Source: Paractinoplanes tereljensis (GTDB lineage Bacteria > Actinomycetota > Actinomycetes > Mycobacteriales > Micromonosporaceae). Taken from it: a stretch of DNA of 64,000 bases. The stretch spans positions 1 to 64,000 of the forward strand of contig NZ_BOMY01000046.1 in assembly GCF_016862435.1 (NCBI RefSeq), given 5' to 3'. The notes under the pieces were generated by a model. It was not told where the DNA came from. It was given only the letters and a program-made list of their open reading frames with translations, and searched no databases. The position numbers were made by a program, and so were the translations under genes. Numbering within the stretch: the stretch's first letter is position 1; each line of letters starts with the position of its first letter. Shown here piece by piece: positions 18,910 to 26,482 of this stretch.

Positions 18910-19542
18910 GTGCGCATCACGAAGTACACGCATTCCTGCCTGCGGATCGACGGCGCCGGGGTGCTGGTGGTCGATCCGGGCGAATTCAGTGAGCGATCCG
19001 CGCTCGATGGCGCCGACGCGGTGCTGATCACGCACGAGCACATCGACCATCTGGATCTCGCGGCGATCGCCGGCACCGCGGCGCGCAATCCGGCGGTCCG
19101 GGTCTTCGCGCACGCCGACGTGCTGCCCAAACTCGCCGCCTTCGGCGACATCGCCACCGCGGTGGCTCCGGGTGAGACTTTCGAGGCGGCCGGATTCCAA
19201 GTACGCGCGTACGGCGGTCAGCACGCGCTGATCCACGCGGACATCCCGCGGATCGCGAACCTGGGTTATCTGATCGCCGATGACGACACGAACGTCTATA
19301 CCCCGGGCGACTCGTTCACCGTTCCGGAGGACACGGTCGTGGACACGCTGTTCGTCCCGTTGAATGCTCCGTGGATGAGACTGATGGAATCGATCGACTT
19401 CGCCCGGGCGGTGAAACCCGGCCGCGCCTACGCACTGCACGACTTCCTGCTGACCGAGACCGGCGCGAAGATCTCCGACGGCCACCTCGAGCGGCTGTCC
19501 GGCACCAGGTACGCGCATGTGGCGCCCGGGACCACGATCTGA
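18910..19542 (+). CDS. MBL-fold metallo-hydrolase (UlaG-like)
   Basis: Length is 210 aa from GTG 18910 with GGAGGAG seven nt upstream. The metal motif HxHxDH is seen as THEHIDHLDL (around residues 41-50), with YTHSCLRIDGAG at the start and YTPGDSF later. The pattern fits the L-ascorbate-6-phosphate-lactonase-like branch of the beta-lactamase fold. Cytoplasmic. Its stop is one nt before the next gene's GTG, so the two are co-translated. Confidence 0.9.
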   Translation: MRITKYTHSCLRIDGAGVLVVDPGEFSERSALDGADAVLITHEHIDHLDLAAIAGTAARNPAVRVFAHADVLPKLAAFGDIATAVAPGETFEAAGFQVRAYGGQHALIHADIPRIANLGYLIADDDTNVYTPGDSFTVPEDTVVDTLFVPLNAPWMRLMESIDFARAVKPGRAYALHDFLLTETGAKISDGHLERLSGTRYAHVAPGTTI

Positions 19543-19543
19543 C

Positions 19544-20461
19544 GTGCCGAGCGTGACCGACGAACTGATCCAGCGGCTCTACTCCGAGCCGCCGGACGGC
19601 TTCGTGGCGGCCCGCACCGCCGCGATCAACGAGGCCAAGCAGGCCGGCGACCGGGAAGCGGCCAAGCGGCTCGCGGCCCTCAAGAAACCGACCGTGGCGG
19701 CCTGGGTGGTCAACCTGCTGGCGCTGCGCCGTCCCGAGCTCATCGAGGAGCTGGTCGAGCTGTCCTCGGCGCTCCGCGAGGCGCAACGCGGCCTGCAGGG
19801 TGACCAGCTGCGGGAGTTGACCGCGCAGCGCCGCCAGGTGGTGTCGGCGCTGGTCGCGGCGGCCCGGCGGCTGGCCGTGGAAGCCTCGGGGTCGGGCGCG
19901 AAGCTGCCGCTGGGCGAGGTGGAGGCGACGCTGACCGCCGCGCTGGCCGAGCCGGAGGTCGCGGCCCAGGTGCGCACCGGCCGGCTGATCCGGGCCGCGT
20001 CGTATGCCGGTTTTGGCGAGGTTCCGCGACCTCGTTTGCGCTTGGTGACCGATGAGGACGAGGACGCTGAGGTCGTCGAATTCCCGCAGCCGTCATCGCG
20101 CGAGCGGACCGCGGCCGAGAAGCGGCGGCGCGAGGTCGAGCAGCGGGAACGGGAGCTGCGCCGCGAGCTGAGCGCCGCGCAGGCCGCCGAGCGCCGAGCC
20201 GACGAGCAGCTGGAGAAGGCCGAGGCCGCCGAGCGAGATGCCGAGCACCTGGTCGAGGATCTCGATGCCGAACTGGCCGAGCTGGAACGCCGCCGAACCG
20301 AGGCGCAGGCCGATGTGGCCCGGCGCAAACAGGCCCGGCGTACCGCCGAACGAGAGACCGCCGCAGCTCGTCGTCAGGTGGGCGACGTACAGGCTGCTTT
20401 GGAAGATCTTGAAACGGACGATCCGGATTGCCCATCCAACCGCCCCACCAACCGCCCTTAA
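19544..20461 (+). CDS. coiled-coil hypothetical protein
   Basis: Length is 305 aa from GTG 19544, one nt after the MBL-fold gene stop; GTG 19553 is an alternative. The N-terminal 160 residues are helical (DELIQRLYSEPPDGFVAART, then KRLAALKKPTVAAWVVNLLA, a conserved actinobacterial segment). Residues about 190-300 form one long charged coiled coil rich in E, R and A (ERTAAEKRRREVEQRERELR). It ends in a short Pro/Asn tail. No membrane or enzymatic motif. Possibly a structural or nucleoid-related protein; function unknown. Confidence 0.82.
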   Translation: MPSVTDELIQRLYSEPPDGFVAARTAAINEAKQAGDREAAKRLAALKKPTVAAWVVNLLALRRPELIEELVELSSALREAQRGLQGDQLRELTAQRRQVVSALVAAARRLAVEASGSGAKLPLGEVEATLTAALAEPEVAAQVRTGRLIRAASYAGFGEVPRPRLRLVTDEDEDAEVVEFPQPSSRERTAAEKRRREVEQRERELRRELSAAQAAERRADEQLEKAEAAERDAEHLVEDLDAELAELERRRTEAQADVARRKQARRTAERETAAARRQVGDVQAALEDLETDDPDCPSNRPTNRP

Positions 20462-20501
20462 ACGGACTAAAGGCAATCTGATTCGCCCGGCGGGATGGGA
20501 A

Positions 20502-20511
20502 GAAAATTTTC
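20502..20511. repeat. AT-rich 10-bp palindrome GAAAATTTTC
   Basis: An uninterrupted self-complementary AT-rich motif in a very GC-rich context, 32 nt before the chosen start of the SCO6745-like gene. It may be part of a promoter or operator. Evidence is limited to the palindrome and its position. Confidence 0.3.
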
Positions 20512-20542
20512 CAGATCGGGCATGGGAGAGCAGAATCGGCGC

Positions 20543-21280
20543 GTGACCCCCGAACAGGCTGCCGCCAATGCCAGAACGGGTCTCGCAACGATCGTGGGCG
20601 CCTTTGCCGAGTCGCCACAGACGCTTCGCCGCGCGCGTCTGCTGGGGTTGTCCGGCTGGGCCTACCACGTGTCCGCGAGGGCCGGTGCGCTCGGCGAGGT
20701 AAGACCGGAAACGGTGGCCGCGGCCATCGGCTTCATCGCGCCCGAAGCCGTCATCGACGGCTGGGAGGCGACCGCCAAGACCTCGGCGCCGCTGGAGGTG
20801 GCCACCTGGCATCTGCACGAGCTGTGCAAGTGGGGCATCGAGCAGCTCGGTGGCTTTCCCCGGCTGGGCCGGCTGCTCGAGCTGAGCGGCCGGGTGGTCG
20901 ACGCGGTCGAGCACGCCGGGTTGCCGCTGTTCGCCGCGTGGCGGGCGATGCCGGTGCCCGACCAGGCGCCCGGTGCCCGGGCCGCGGTGATCCTGCACCT
21001 GCTGCACGAGCACCGGCTCGGCGTGCACCTGGTGGCCGTGCGGGCCAGCGGGCTCACCCCGCTCCAGGCGATCATCGCGGGTCCCGAGGGGGAGACCGGC
21101 GCGGTCGCGTTCGGCTGGCAGCCGCCCTATCCGCCGGCCGGGCCGATCGTGCGGCGCCTGCTGTGGGCCGACTCGGTGGGTGACGCGGTGGCCGGTCAGG
21201 CGTACGGAACGCTGGACATGGGCGAGCGGATCGAGTTGGTCGGCCTGCTGGAGTCGCTGAGCCAGCGCCTGACCCGATAG
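20543..21280 (+). CDS. SCO6745-family protein
   Basis: Length is 245 aa from GTG 20543 (VTPEQAAANART); ATG 20522 in the same frame is possible, and neither has a good Shine-Dalgarno. The layout matches the actinobacterial SCO6745 family: a helix-turn-helix-like N-terminus, YHVSARAGALGEVRPETVAAA followed by IGFIAPEAVIDGWE, then a long helical C-terminal half (WHLHELCKWGIEQLGGFPRL, RAAVILHLLHEHRLGVHLVA). Function unknown. The protein is soluble. Confidence 0.78.
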   Translation: MTPEQAAANARTGLATIVGAFAESPQTLRRARLLGLSGWAYHVSARAGALGEVRPETVAAAIGFIAPEAVIDGWEATAKTSAPLEVATWHLHELCKWGIEQLGGFPRLGRLLELSGRVVDAVEHAGLPLFAAWRAMPVPDQAPGARAAVILHLLHEHRLGVHLVAVRASGLTPLQAIIAGPEGETGAVAFGWQPPYPPAGPIVRRLLWADSVGDAVAGQAYGTLDMGERIELVGLLESLSQRLTR

Positions 21281-21324
21281 AAATCGGTCGACGGCCACGA
21301 CTCGGCCGTGGTCGGATGCTCGCC

Positions 21325-22293
21325 ATGACTGCCGCGCTGCCCGAGGGCTGGACCACCCGCCGGCCGAAGCTCGACGACGCCGCCGAGATCCTGGCCCTCG
21401 TGCACGCGTGTGACATCGCGTCGATCGGCGAGCCCGACTACACCATCGACGAGGTGCGCGAGATGCTCACCGAGCCGAACACCGACATGACCCGGGACAG
21501 TTGGCTCGCGCTCGACCCCGAGGGCCGGGTCGTCGGCTGGACCTATCCGCACAACGCCAACGGGCGCGACCGCGACTTCGCCGACGTCTACACCTGGCCC
21601 GAGCATGGCCGGCCGGCCCTGCGCCCGCTGCTCGACCTGATCATGGGCCGGATGGCCGAGCGGGCCGCCCTGCTCGGCCACGATCCGTACGAGGTGCGGG
21701 CCGGTGCCATCCCCACCGAGGAGCACTACATCGAGGCGTTGCTCGACTTCGGGTTCGTCTTCCTGAAGCAGCACGCCCGGATGCAGATGTCCCTGGCCGG
21801 GGTGCCGCTGACCGGGCTCGAGCCGCCGGCCGGGGTGACCGTGCGCGAGGTGCGCGACGACGAGGACGACCTGCGGGCCGTGCACACGGCGATCTTCCAG
21901 GCCTTCGCCGACACCGATCACCTCGACGCCGACTACGACAACTGGCGCAAGCAACTCGCCAACGAACCGTCGATCTCGTTCGACGAGTGGTTCGTGGCCG
22001 AGGTCGACGGCCGGGTGGTGGGCGCGCTCCAGTCGTCCGACGGTGGCGCCGAGGACAACGAGGGCTGGGTCAAGCGGCTGGGAGTGCTCCGGGCGTACCG
22101 CCGAAGGGGTATCGGGGAGGCGCTCCTGCGCCGGGCCTTCTCGGTCTATGCCCGCAAGGGCCGCGAGAAGGCCGGTCTCGGCGTCGATCTGGCCAACCCG
22201 ACCCAGGCGATCCGGCTTTACGAGGCGGTCGGGATGACCGCGTTCTACCGGTCGAACATCTATCGCACCTATGTGGCGGCGCGGGCCAGCTGA
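21325..22293 (+). CDS. tandem-GNAT acetyltransferase
   Basis: Length is 322 aa from ATG 21325. Two GNAT folds in one chain: residues 10-160 are degenerate, and residues 175-320 contain the acetyl-CoA-binding signature VLRAYRRRGIGEALLRRAF and the following NPTQAIRLYEAVGM. This is the layout of mycothiol synthase and related double-GNAT enzymes. It shares the C-terminal NxxAxxLYxxxGF-type motif but I do not claim MshD. Substrate unknown. The 3' end overlaps the convergent acyltransferase gene by 25 nt. Confidence 0.87.
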   Translation: MTAALPEGWTTRRPKLDDAAEILALVHACDIASIGEPDYTIDEVREMLTEPNTDMTRDSWLALDPEGRVVGWTYPHNANGRDRDFADVYTWPEHGRPALRPLLDLIMGRMAERAALLGHDPYEVRAGAIPTEEHYIEALLDFGFVFLKQHARMQMSLAGVPLTGLEPPAGVTVREVRDDEDDLRAVHTAIFQAFADTDHLDADYDNWRKQLANEPSISFDEWFVAEVDGRVVGALQSSDGGAEDNEGWVKRLGVLRAYRRRGIGEALLRRAFSVYARKGREKAGLGVDLANPTQAIRLYEAVGMTAFYRSNIYRTYVAARAS

Positions 22294-23474
22294 CCCTCGT
22301 CCAGCGGCTCGGTCTCGATCCGCGGCGGCGACACCGGCGGCCGGCTCTTGGCCAGCCAGCGCTGCGGGGTGCGCTTGCGCCACCACTTCTCGGCCGGCTC
22401 CTCGACGTACGCGAAGAGCAGCCAGGACAGCACGTTTACCACCACGCCCATGCCGAGCAGGGTGAACAGCACCGCGTTGTTGTCCGGCATCCGGCCCCAC
22501 TCATAGGTCGCCAGCCGGCTGACCGAGTGGTGGATCAGGTAGAAGCTGTACGACCAGAGGCCGAACGCGACCAGGATCTTCGAGTTCAGGATGCCCTGCA
22601 GGCCGCGCATCTCGCGCTGCACGAAGGACAGGATGATCAGCGCGGACAGGATCGCGATGCACTGCCGCACGGTGAAGTCGAGCTGCTGCACCAGGGCGTG
22701 CGGCAGCCGCATCCGCCCCTGGTAGTACGCGAACACGTAGACGAACAGCAGCGTGATCGGGACGAACGGGCGCAGCGGCAGTCGCCAGCCGCGCTTGAGC
22801 GCCAGCGCCATTGTCATGCCGAGCATGAACTCGGGCAGGTAGAAGATCGGGTGCCGCTGCACCCAGCTCGCGTGCGGCCCGGAGAGGTGCGCGGTGGCGA
22901 ACCAGGCGACCGCCCACATGCCGACCAGGCCACCGCCGGTGAGCAGCGCCAGGGTGCGGGTGCGCAGCCCGGCCGCGACCCGGCCGAGCAGCGGGAACAG
23001 CGCGTAGAAGAGCAGCTCCACGCTGAGCGTCCAGGTCACCTCGTTACCCGGCAGGGTCGGCGTGACGTGCGGGAACCAGGTCTGCACCAGGAACACCGAG
23101 GAGATCAGGCTCCACCACTCGATGTCCTTGCCGGCCGCGATGTAGTACGCGTAGACGCCCAGCACCAGCGCGACCAGGTGAGCCGGCCAGATCCGGCCGA
23201 TCCGGCGCCAGTAGAAGACGCCGGCATGCTCGCCGCCCTTGAACACCCACATCATCAGGAAGCCGGACAGCACGAAGAAGAACGTGACGCCGTGCCCGCC
23301 GATCTCCGAGTACGGGAAGATCAGCGGGGACCGGCCGAAGCCGGTCTTGCCGCCGAGGCCGGTGAAGTGGTGGGTGAAGACCGCGAAGGCCGCAAAGAAC
23401 CGCAGGCTGGTCAGAGAGTCCAGGCGCTTCGGAAGCACGGCCTCACCGGCGGCCCGGAAGCCTTGGAGAGACAT
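22269..23474 (-). CDS. acyltransferase 3 family membrane protein
   Basis: Length is 401 aa. Integral membrane O-acyltransferase (OafA/YrhL type) with about ten hydrophobic helices. The catalytic His-containing opening is LTSLRFFAAFAVFTHHFTG (residues 20-38), and the conserved GVTFFFVLSGFLM and WRRIGRIWPAH (arginine motif) follow. The mature C-terminus is a basic, Pro-rich tail. It probably adds acetyl or another acyl group to a surface polysaccharide or lipid. No partner gene is adjacent. The 5' end is 22 nt from the next minus-strand gene. Confidence 0.92.
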   Translation of the reverse strand: MSLQGFRAAGEAVLPKRLDSLTSLRFFAAFAVFTHHFTGLGGKTGFGRSPLIFPYSEIGGHGVTFFFVLSGFLMMWVFKGGEHAGVFYWRRIGRIWPAHLVALVLGVYAYYIAAGKDIEWWSLISSVFLVQTWFPHVTPTLPGNEVTWTLSVELLFYALFPLLGRVAAGLRTRTLALLTGGGLVGMWAVAWFATAHLSGPHASWVQRHPIFYLPEFMLGMTMALALKRGWRLPLRPFVPITLLFVYVFAYYQGRMRLPHALVQQLDFTVRQCIAILSALIILSFVQREMRGLQGILNSKILVAFGLWSYSFYLIHHSVSRLATYEWGRMPDNNAVLFTLLGMGVVVNVLSWLLFAYVEEPAEKWWRKRTPQRWLAKSRPPVSPPRIETEPLDEGQLARAAT

Positions 23475-23495
23475 AGGTGGAGCAGAGTACAGGGC

Positions 23496-23957
23496 TCAGA
23501 CTTCCGGCGTCGAGGTCGCGCTGGGGCGCTGCCGGAGGTCGTCGACGTAGTCGGCCGGAGCGTCGGCCTTCTCGGCGGCATTGGCGATCTCCGACAGGTA
23601 CCACGTGGTGGGAAGCCCACCCTCGTAACCGTCGTAGACGTAGACCCACGCGCTGAACTCACCCTCAAGGGTTGATACACGCACGGTGAGCTTCTGGTAC
23701 GCCCCGGCGGTCACTCCCTCGACCTCGTCGAGCTGTGCCGCATCCCACGGGTGGACGTCGTAGAGGGACACGAAGACCCGGTCACCCGGCGACTCCACGA
23801 TCGTGGTGACCGCGCCCTCCCAGCCCATTTCCCCCTCACCGGCGAAGGTCAGGCGCCAGCCTTCTATCCACCCCACGCCGACCATGGGCGAGTGCGGACA
23901 GTAGGCCCGCATGCGGGCCGGGTCCAGGTTTGAGCCATACGCGGCGTAATGACGCAC
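23496..23957 (-). CDS. gamma-glutamylcyclotransferase-family protein
   Basis: Length is 153 aa from GTG 23957. The substrate-binding motif is YAAYGSNLDPARM at the very N-terminus, and the fold continues with VSLYDVHPWDAAQLDEVEG, where the acidic residue of the active site lies. Cyclotransferase of the AIG2/GGCT type that releases 5-oxoproline from gamma-glutamyl compounds; the natural substrate is unknown. The start has no Shine-Dalgarno but has a -10 box at leaderless spacing. Confidence 0.85.
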   Translation of the reverse strand: MRHYAAYGSNLDPARMRAYCPHSPMVGVGWIEGWRLTFAGEGEMGWEGAVTTIVESPGDRVFVSLYDVHPWDAAQLDEVEGVTAGAYQKLTVRVSTLEGEFSAWVYVYDGYEGGLPTTWYLSEIANAAEKADAPADYVDDLRQRPSATSTPEV

Positions 23958-23964
23958 GGCGATG

Positions 23965-23970
23965 ACGATA
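23965..23970 (-). promoter_or_regulatory. leaderless -10 box for the GGCT-like gene
   Basis: On the minus strand TATCGT lies 7 nt before GTG 23957, with no Shine-Dalgarno. Confidence 0.5.
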
Positions 23971-24043
23971 GCCGGACTCGGCGGTCGTGGAGAATACAAG
24001 GAGTGCGTGTCGGCACAGTTGCCGTGTTACTGGAGGGAATGTC

Positions 24044-25444
24044 GTGAGTCGGATTGTGATCATCGGTGGGGGCCCGGGCGGGTATGAGGCGGCTCTGGTC
24101 GCCGCTCAGCTCGGCGCTGAAGTAACCCTCATCGAGGCGGACGGGCCGGGTGGCGCCTGCGTCCTGACCGACTGCGTGCCGTCGAAGACCTTCATCGCCA
24201 GTTCCGAGATCATGACCGGTTACCGGCACAACGAGCGGTTCGGCATCCGGTCGCCCGGCCTGGACGGCGTCACGGTCGACGCGGTCGCGGTGAACACCCG
24301 GGTCAAGAAGCTGGCCCTGGCCCAGTCCGGCGACATCCAGGCCAAGCTGATCAAGGCCGGGGTCGAGGTCGTGCACGGCCGGGCGCTGCTCGGCGAGGAC
24401 ACCCTCGGGCACACCCACCAGGTCCTGGTCATTCCGGACGGCGGCGAGATGTACTCGATCGAGGCGTCGACGGTGCTGCTGGCGACCGGGGCGACCCCGC
24501 GGGTGCTGCCCACCGCCCGCCCGGACGGCGTGCGCATCCTCGACTGGCGTCAGGTCTACGACCTCACCGAGCTGCCCGAGCACCTGATCGTGGTCGGCTC
24601 CGGCGTGACCGGCGCCGAGTTCGCGAGTGCCTACGTCGCGATGGGCACCAAGGTGACGCTGGTCTCCAGCCGCGAGCGGGTGATGCCGCACGAGGACGCC
24701 GACGCGGCGATGGCGATCGAGCGGGTGTTCCGCGAGCGCGGCATGACGATCCTCAACCAGTCCCGGGCCGAGTCGGTGGTGAACACCGGCGACGGCGTGC
24801 TGGTCACGCTCTCCGACGGCCGTACGGTCGAGGGCTCACATGCCCTGATGGCGGTCGGCGCCATCCCGAACACGGCCCAGCTGGGCCTGCGGGAGTACGG
24901 CGTGGACGTCGGCGACGGCGGCTACATCACCGTCGACCGGGTGTCCCGCACCAACGTGCCCGGCATCTACGCGGCCGGCGACTGCACCGGCGTACTGCTG
25001 CTCGCCAGCGTGGCGGCCATGCAGGGCCGGATCGCGATCTGGCACGCGATGGGCGAGGCGGTGGCGCCACTGCGGCTGCGCACGGTCTCGGCCAACGTGT
25101 TCACCGACCCGGAACTGGCCACCGTCGGCGTCTCGCAGAATGAGGTCGACTCCGGCCGTACCCCGGCCCGCCAGGTGATGCTGCCGCTGACCGGCAACGC
25201 CCGGGCCAAGATGACCGACCTGCGCGACGGCTTCGTGAAGCTGTTCTGCCGCCCAGCGACCGGTCAGATCGTGGGCGGCGTGGTGGTGTCGCCGAAGGCC
25301 AGCGAGTTGATCCTGCCGATCACGATGGCGATCGAGAACAACCTGACGGTGGACCAGCTGGCCCACACGATCACTATCTACCCGTCGTTGTCGGGCTCGA
25401 TTGCCGAGGCGGCACGTCAGCTGATGCAGCACGAACTGCAGTGA
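24044..25444 (+). CDS. lpdA: LpdA-like NAD(P)H-quinone dehydrogenase (flavoprotein disulfide reductase)
   Basis: Length is 466 aa from GTG 24044 with GGAGGGAAT six nt upstream. FAD site GGGPGGYEAA at residues 8-17. The redox pair is GACVLTDCVPSK (Cys39 and Cys44, the normal CX4C spacing). NAD(P) site VVGSGVTGAEFASAY. Dimer domain ends TIYPSLSGSIAEAARQ, where the His-x4-Glu of dihydrolipoyl dehydrogenases is replaced. In Mycobacterium the related LpdA (Rv3303c) is a quinone reductase and not a true lipoamide dehydrogenase, so the same is likely here. The 3' end overlaps the convergent DedA gene by 71 nt. Confidence 0.88.
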   Translation: MSRIVIIGGGPGGYEAALVAAQLGAEVTLIEADGPGGACVLTDCVPSKTFIASSEIMTGYRHNERFGIRSPGLDGVTVDAVAVNTRVKKLALAQSGDIQAKLIKAGVEVVHGRALLGEDTLGHTHQVLVIPDGGEMYSIEASTVLLATGATPRVLPTARPDGVRILDWRQVYDLTELPEHLIVVGSGVTGAEFASAYVAMGTKVTLVSSRERVMPHEDADAAMAIERVFRERGMTILNQSRAESVVNTGDGVLVTLSDGRTVEGSHALMAVGAIPNTAQLGLREYGVDVGDGGYITVDRVSRTNVPGIYAAGDCTGVLLLASVAAMQGRIAIWHAMGEAVAPLRLRTVSANVFTDPELATVGVSQNEVDSGRTPARQVMLPLTGNARAKMTDLRDGFVKLFCRPATGQIVGGVVVSPKASELILPITMAIENNLTVDQLAHTITIYPSLSGSIAEAARQLMQHELQ

Positions 25445-26117
25445 CGTCGGCGGCGCCGGCCTGCCGGGCTGCCTCCTGGGCGTCCTCTTTCCGGCCACCG
25501 AACAGCGCCAGGATCCAGCCGGCCGTGCCGAAGACGACCGCGGCGGTGGCGGCGATCGCGAACAGCCGCCAGGCCGACTGGGTGATGGCGGTGCCGCCGA
25601 CGTGACCGACCAGGCCGCCGTAGCCCGCCCAGCAGAGCGCGGCGGCCCCGTCGTACAGGATGAAGAGTTTGACCGGGTAACCGGTGCGGCCGGCGTGGAA
25701 GCCGGCCGCCATCCGCCCGCCCGGCACGAACCGGCACAGCAGCAGCACGAGTGGTCCGGGCCGGCGCAGGCCGCGGGTGAACCGCATGGCGGCCTTCTTG
25801 GTGCGCGACTCCTCGCGCGGGGTGTCGTCGTCGTGCCTGGGGGCGTACCGGGAGCGCAGGGTGGAGAGCCAGCCCCGGCCCACGTGCCCGGCGGTGCGGC
25901 CGAGCAGGAACGCGATCGAGTCGCCGGTGAACATGCCGACCGCGCCGATCGCGATCACCAGCGGAAGGTTGAGGTTGCCGTAGACGGTCAGTGCCCCAGA
26001 GGTGATCATGATCGCCTGGATCGGCACCACCGGCACCATCGCGTCGACGGTCAGGAAGCCGAACAGCGCCAGGTATGCCCACACCGGGGTGGCCATCATG
26101 GTCAGCAGTTCGGTCAT
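25374..26117 (-). CDS. DedA family membrane protein
   Basis: Length is 247 aa from ATG 26117, with GAGG 11 nt upstream. A GTG 12 nt further upstream is possible. Membrane-embedded DedA/VTT-type protein: hydrophobic segments near residues 10-40, 45-75, 140-175 and 180-210, the conserved FTGDSIAFLLGRTAG and the cytosolic loop with PGPLVLLLCRFVPGGR followed by GFHAGRTG. The family is proposed to be phospholipid or polyprenyl-phosphate flippases. The C-terminal tail of about 25 residues is read through the end of lpdA and has no similarity to the family core. Confidence 0.87.
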   Translation of the reverse strand: MTELLTMMATPVWAYLALFGFLTVDAMVPVVPIQAIMITSGALTVYGNLNLPLVIAIGAVGMFTGDSIAFLLGRTAGHVGRGWLSTLRSRYAPRHDDDTPREESRTKKAAMRFTRGLRRPGPLVLLLCRFVPGGRMAAGFHAGRTGYPVKLFILYDGAAALCWAGYGGLVGHVGGTAITQSAWRLFAIAATAAVVFGTAGWILALFGGRKEDAQEAARQAGAADVTAVRAASADVPPRQSSPTTTGR

Positions 26118-26197
26118 CAGTTCGGCCACCTCACGGCATCAGGGCTTGCCACATTGTCGATGGGCGTACCTGAGAATGTGCTGTGCTCCAGCATGCG

Positions 26198-26209
26198 CCC
26201 TGATCAGGG
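26198..26209. repeat. 12-bp palindrome CCCTGATCAGGG
   Basis: Perfect dyad in the dedA upstream region, 81 nt before its ATG on the minus strand. Candidate repressor site. Its GC-rich arms mean chance cannot be ruled out. Confidence 0.35.
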
Positions 26210-26348
26210 CCCCGGAACGGTGATACCTGACACGGTATTGTCGCCGCCCGGTCAAGGTTCGGAGGCGGCTCCGCGCCGGTTATTTCCCTATATTTCATCC
26301 GCGAGTTTTTCGCCTGCGCCTCTCCGGCGTACCGTGAGATTGTCGGTG

Positions 26349-26373
26349 ACACCGGGTCCCCCGTTCCCGGTGT
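26349..26373. other. hairpin, 8-bp stem
   Basis: ACACCGGG (26349-26356) pairs with CCCGGTGT (26366-26373) over a 9-nt loop. Eight nt before the next, larger hairpin. Confidence 0.55.
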
Positions 26374-26381
26374 GCCGACCC

Positions 26382-26412
26382 GGGCCGTCGGTAGGTCCCG
26401 TACCGACGGCCC
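26382..26412. other. hairpin, 12-bp perfect stem
   Basis: GGGCCGTCGGTA (26382-26393) pairs perfectly with TACCGACGGCCC (26401-26412), loop GGTCCCG. No T-run follows. In actinobacteria I-shaped hairpins without U-tracts can terminate transcription. Confidence 0.6.
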
Positions 26413-26424
26413 ACCCGCAGCTAC

Positions 26425-26440
26425 GAAACGGCAGCGTTTC
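26425..26440. other. small hairpin GAAACG-GCAG-CGTTTC
   Basis: Six-bp stem with a 4-nt loop followed by CTTCGTTACT. With the two hairpins upstream it gives three stems in 92 nt, all before the start of the ATP-grasp gene. Confidence 0.4.
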
Positions 26441-26470
26441 CTTCGTTACTCGCACGCAATGAGCCGACCG

Positions 26471-26476
26471 TAGATT
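26471..26476 (+). promoter_or_regulatory. leaderless -10 box of the ATP-grasp operon
   Basis: TAGATT with 6 nt before ATG 26483 and no Shine-Dalgarno. Confidence 0.6.
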
Positions 26477-26482
26477 CCTCGC

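Larger units (their letters stand above)
26118..26482. other. 365-nt divergent intergenic region with stacked hairpins
   Basis: Located between dedA (minus) and the ATP-grasp operon (plus). Contents: a 12-bp palindrome CCCTGATCAGGG at 26198-26209; an AT-rich stretch TTATTTCCCTATATTTC near 26280; hairpins at 26349-26373, 26382-26412 and 26425-26440; and the leaderless -10 of the ATP-grasp gene at 26471-26476. No open frame looks coding. The three adjacent hairpins could end an RNA made from the AT-rich stretch. Confidence 0.5.
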
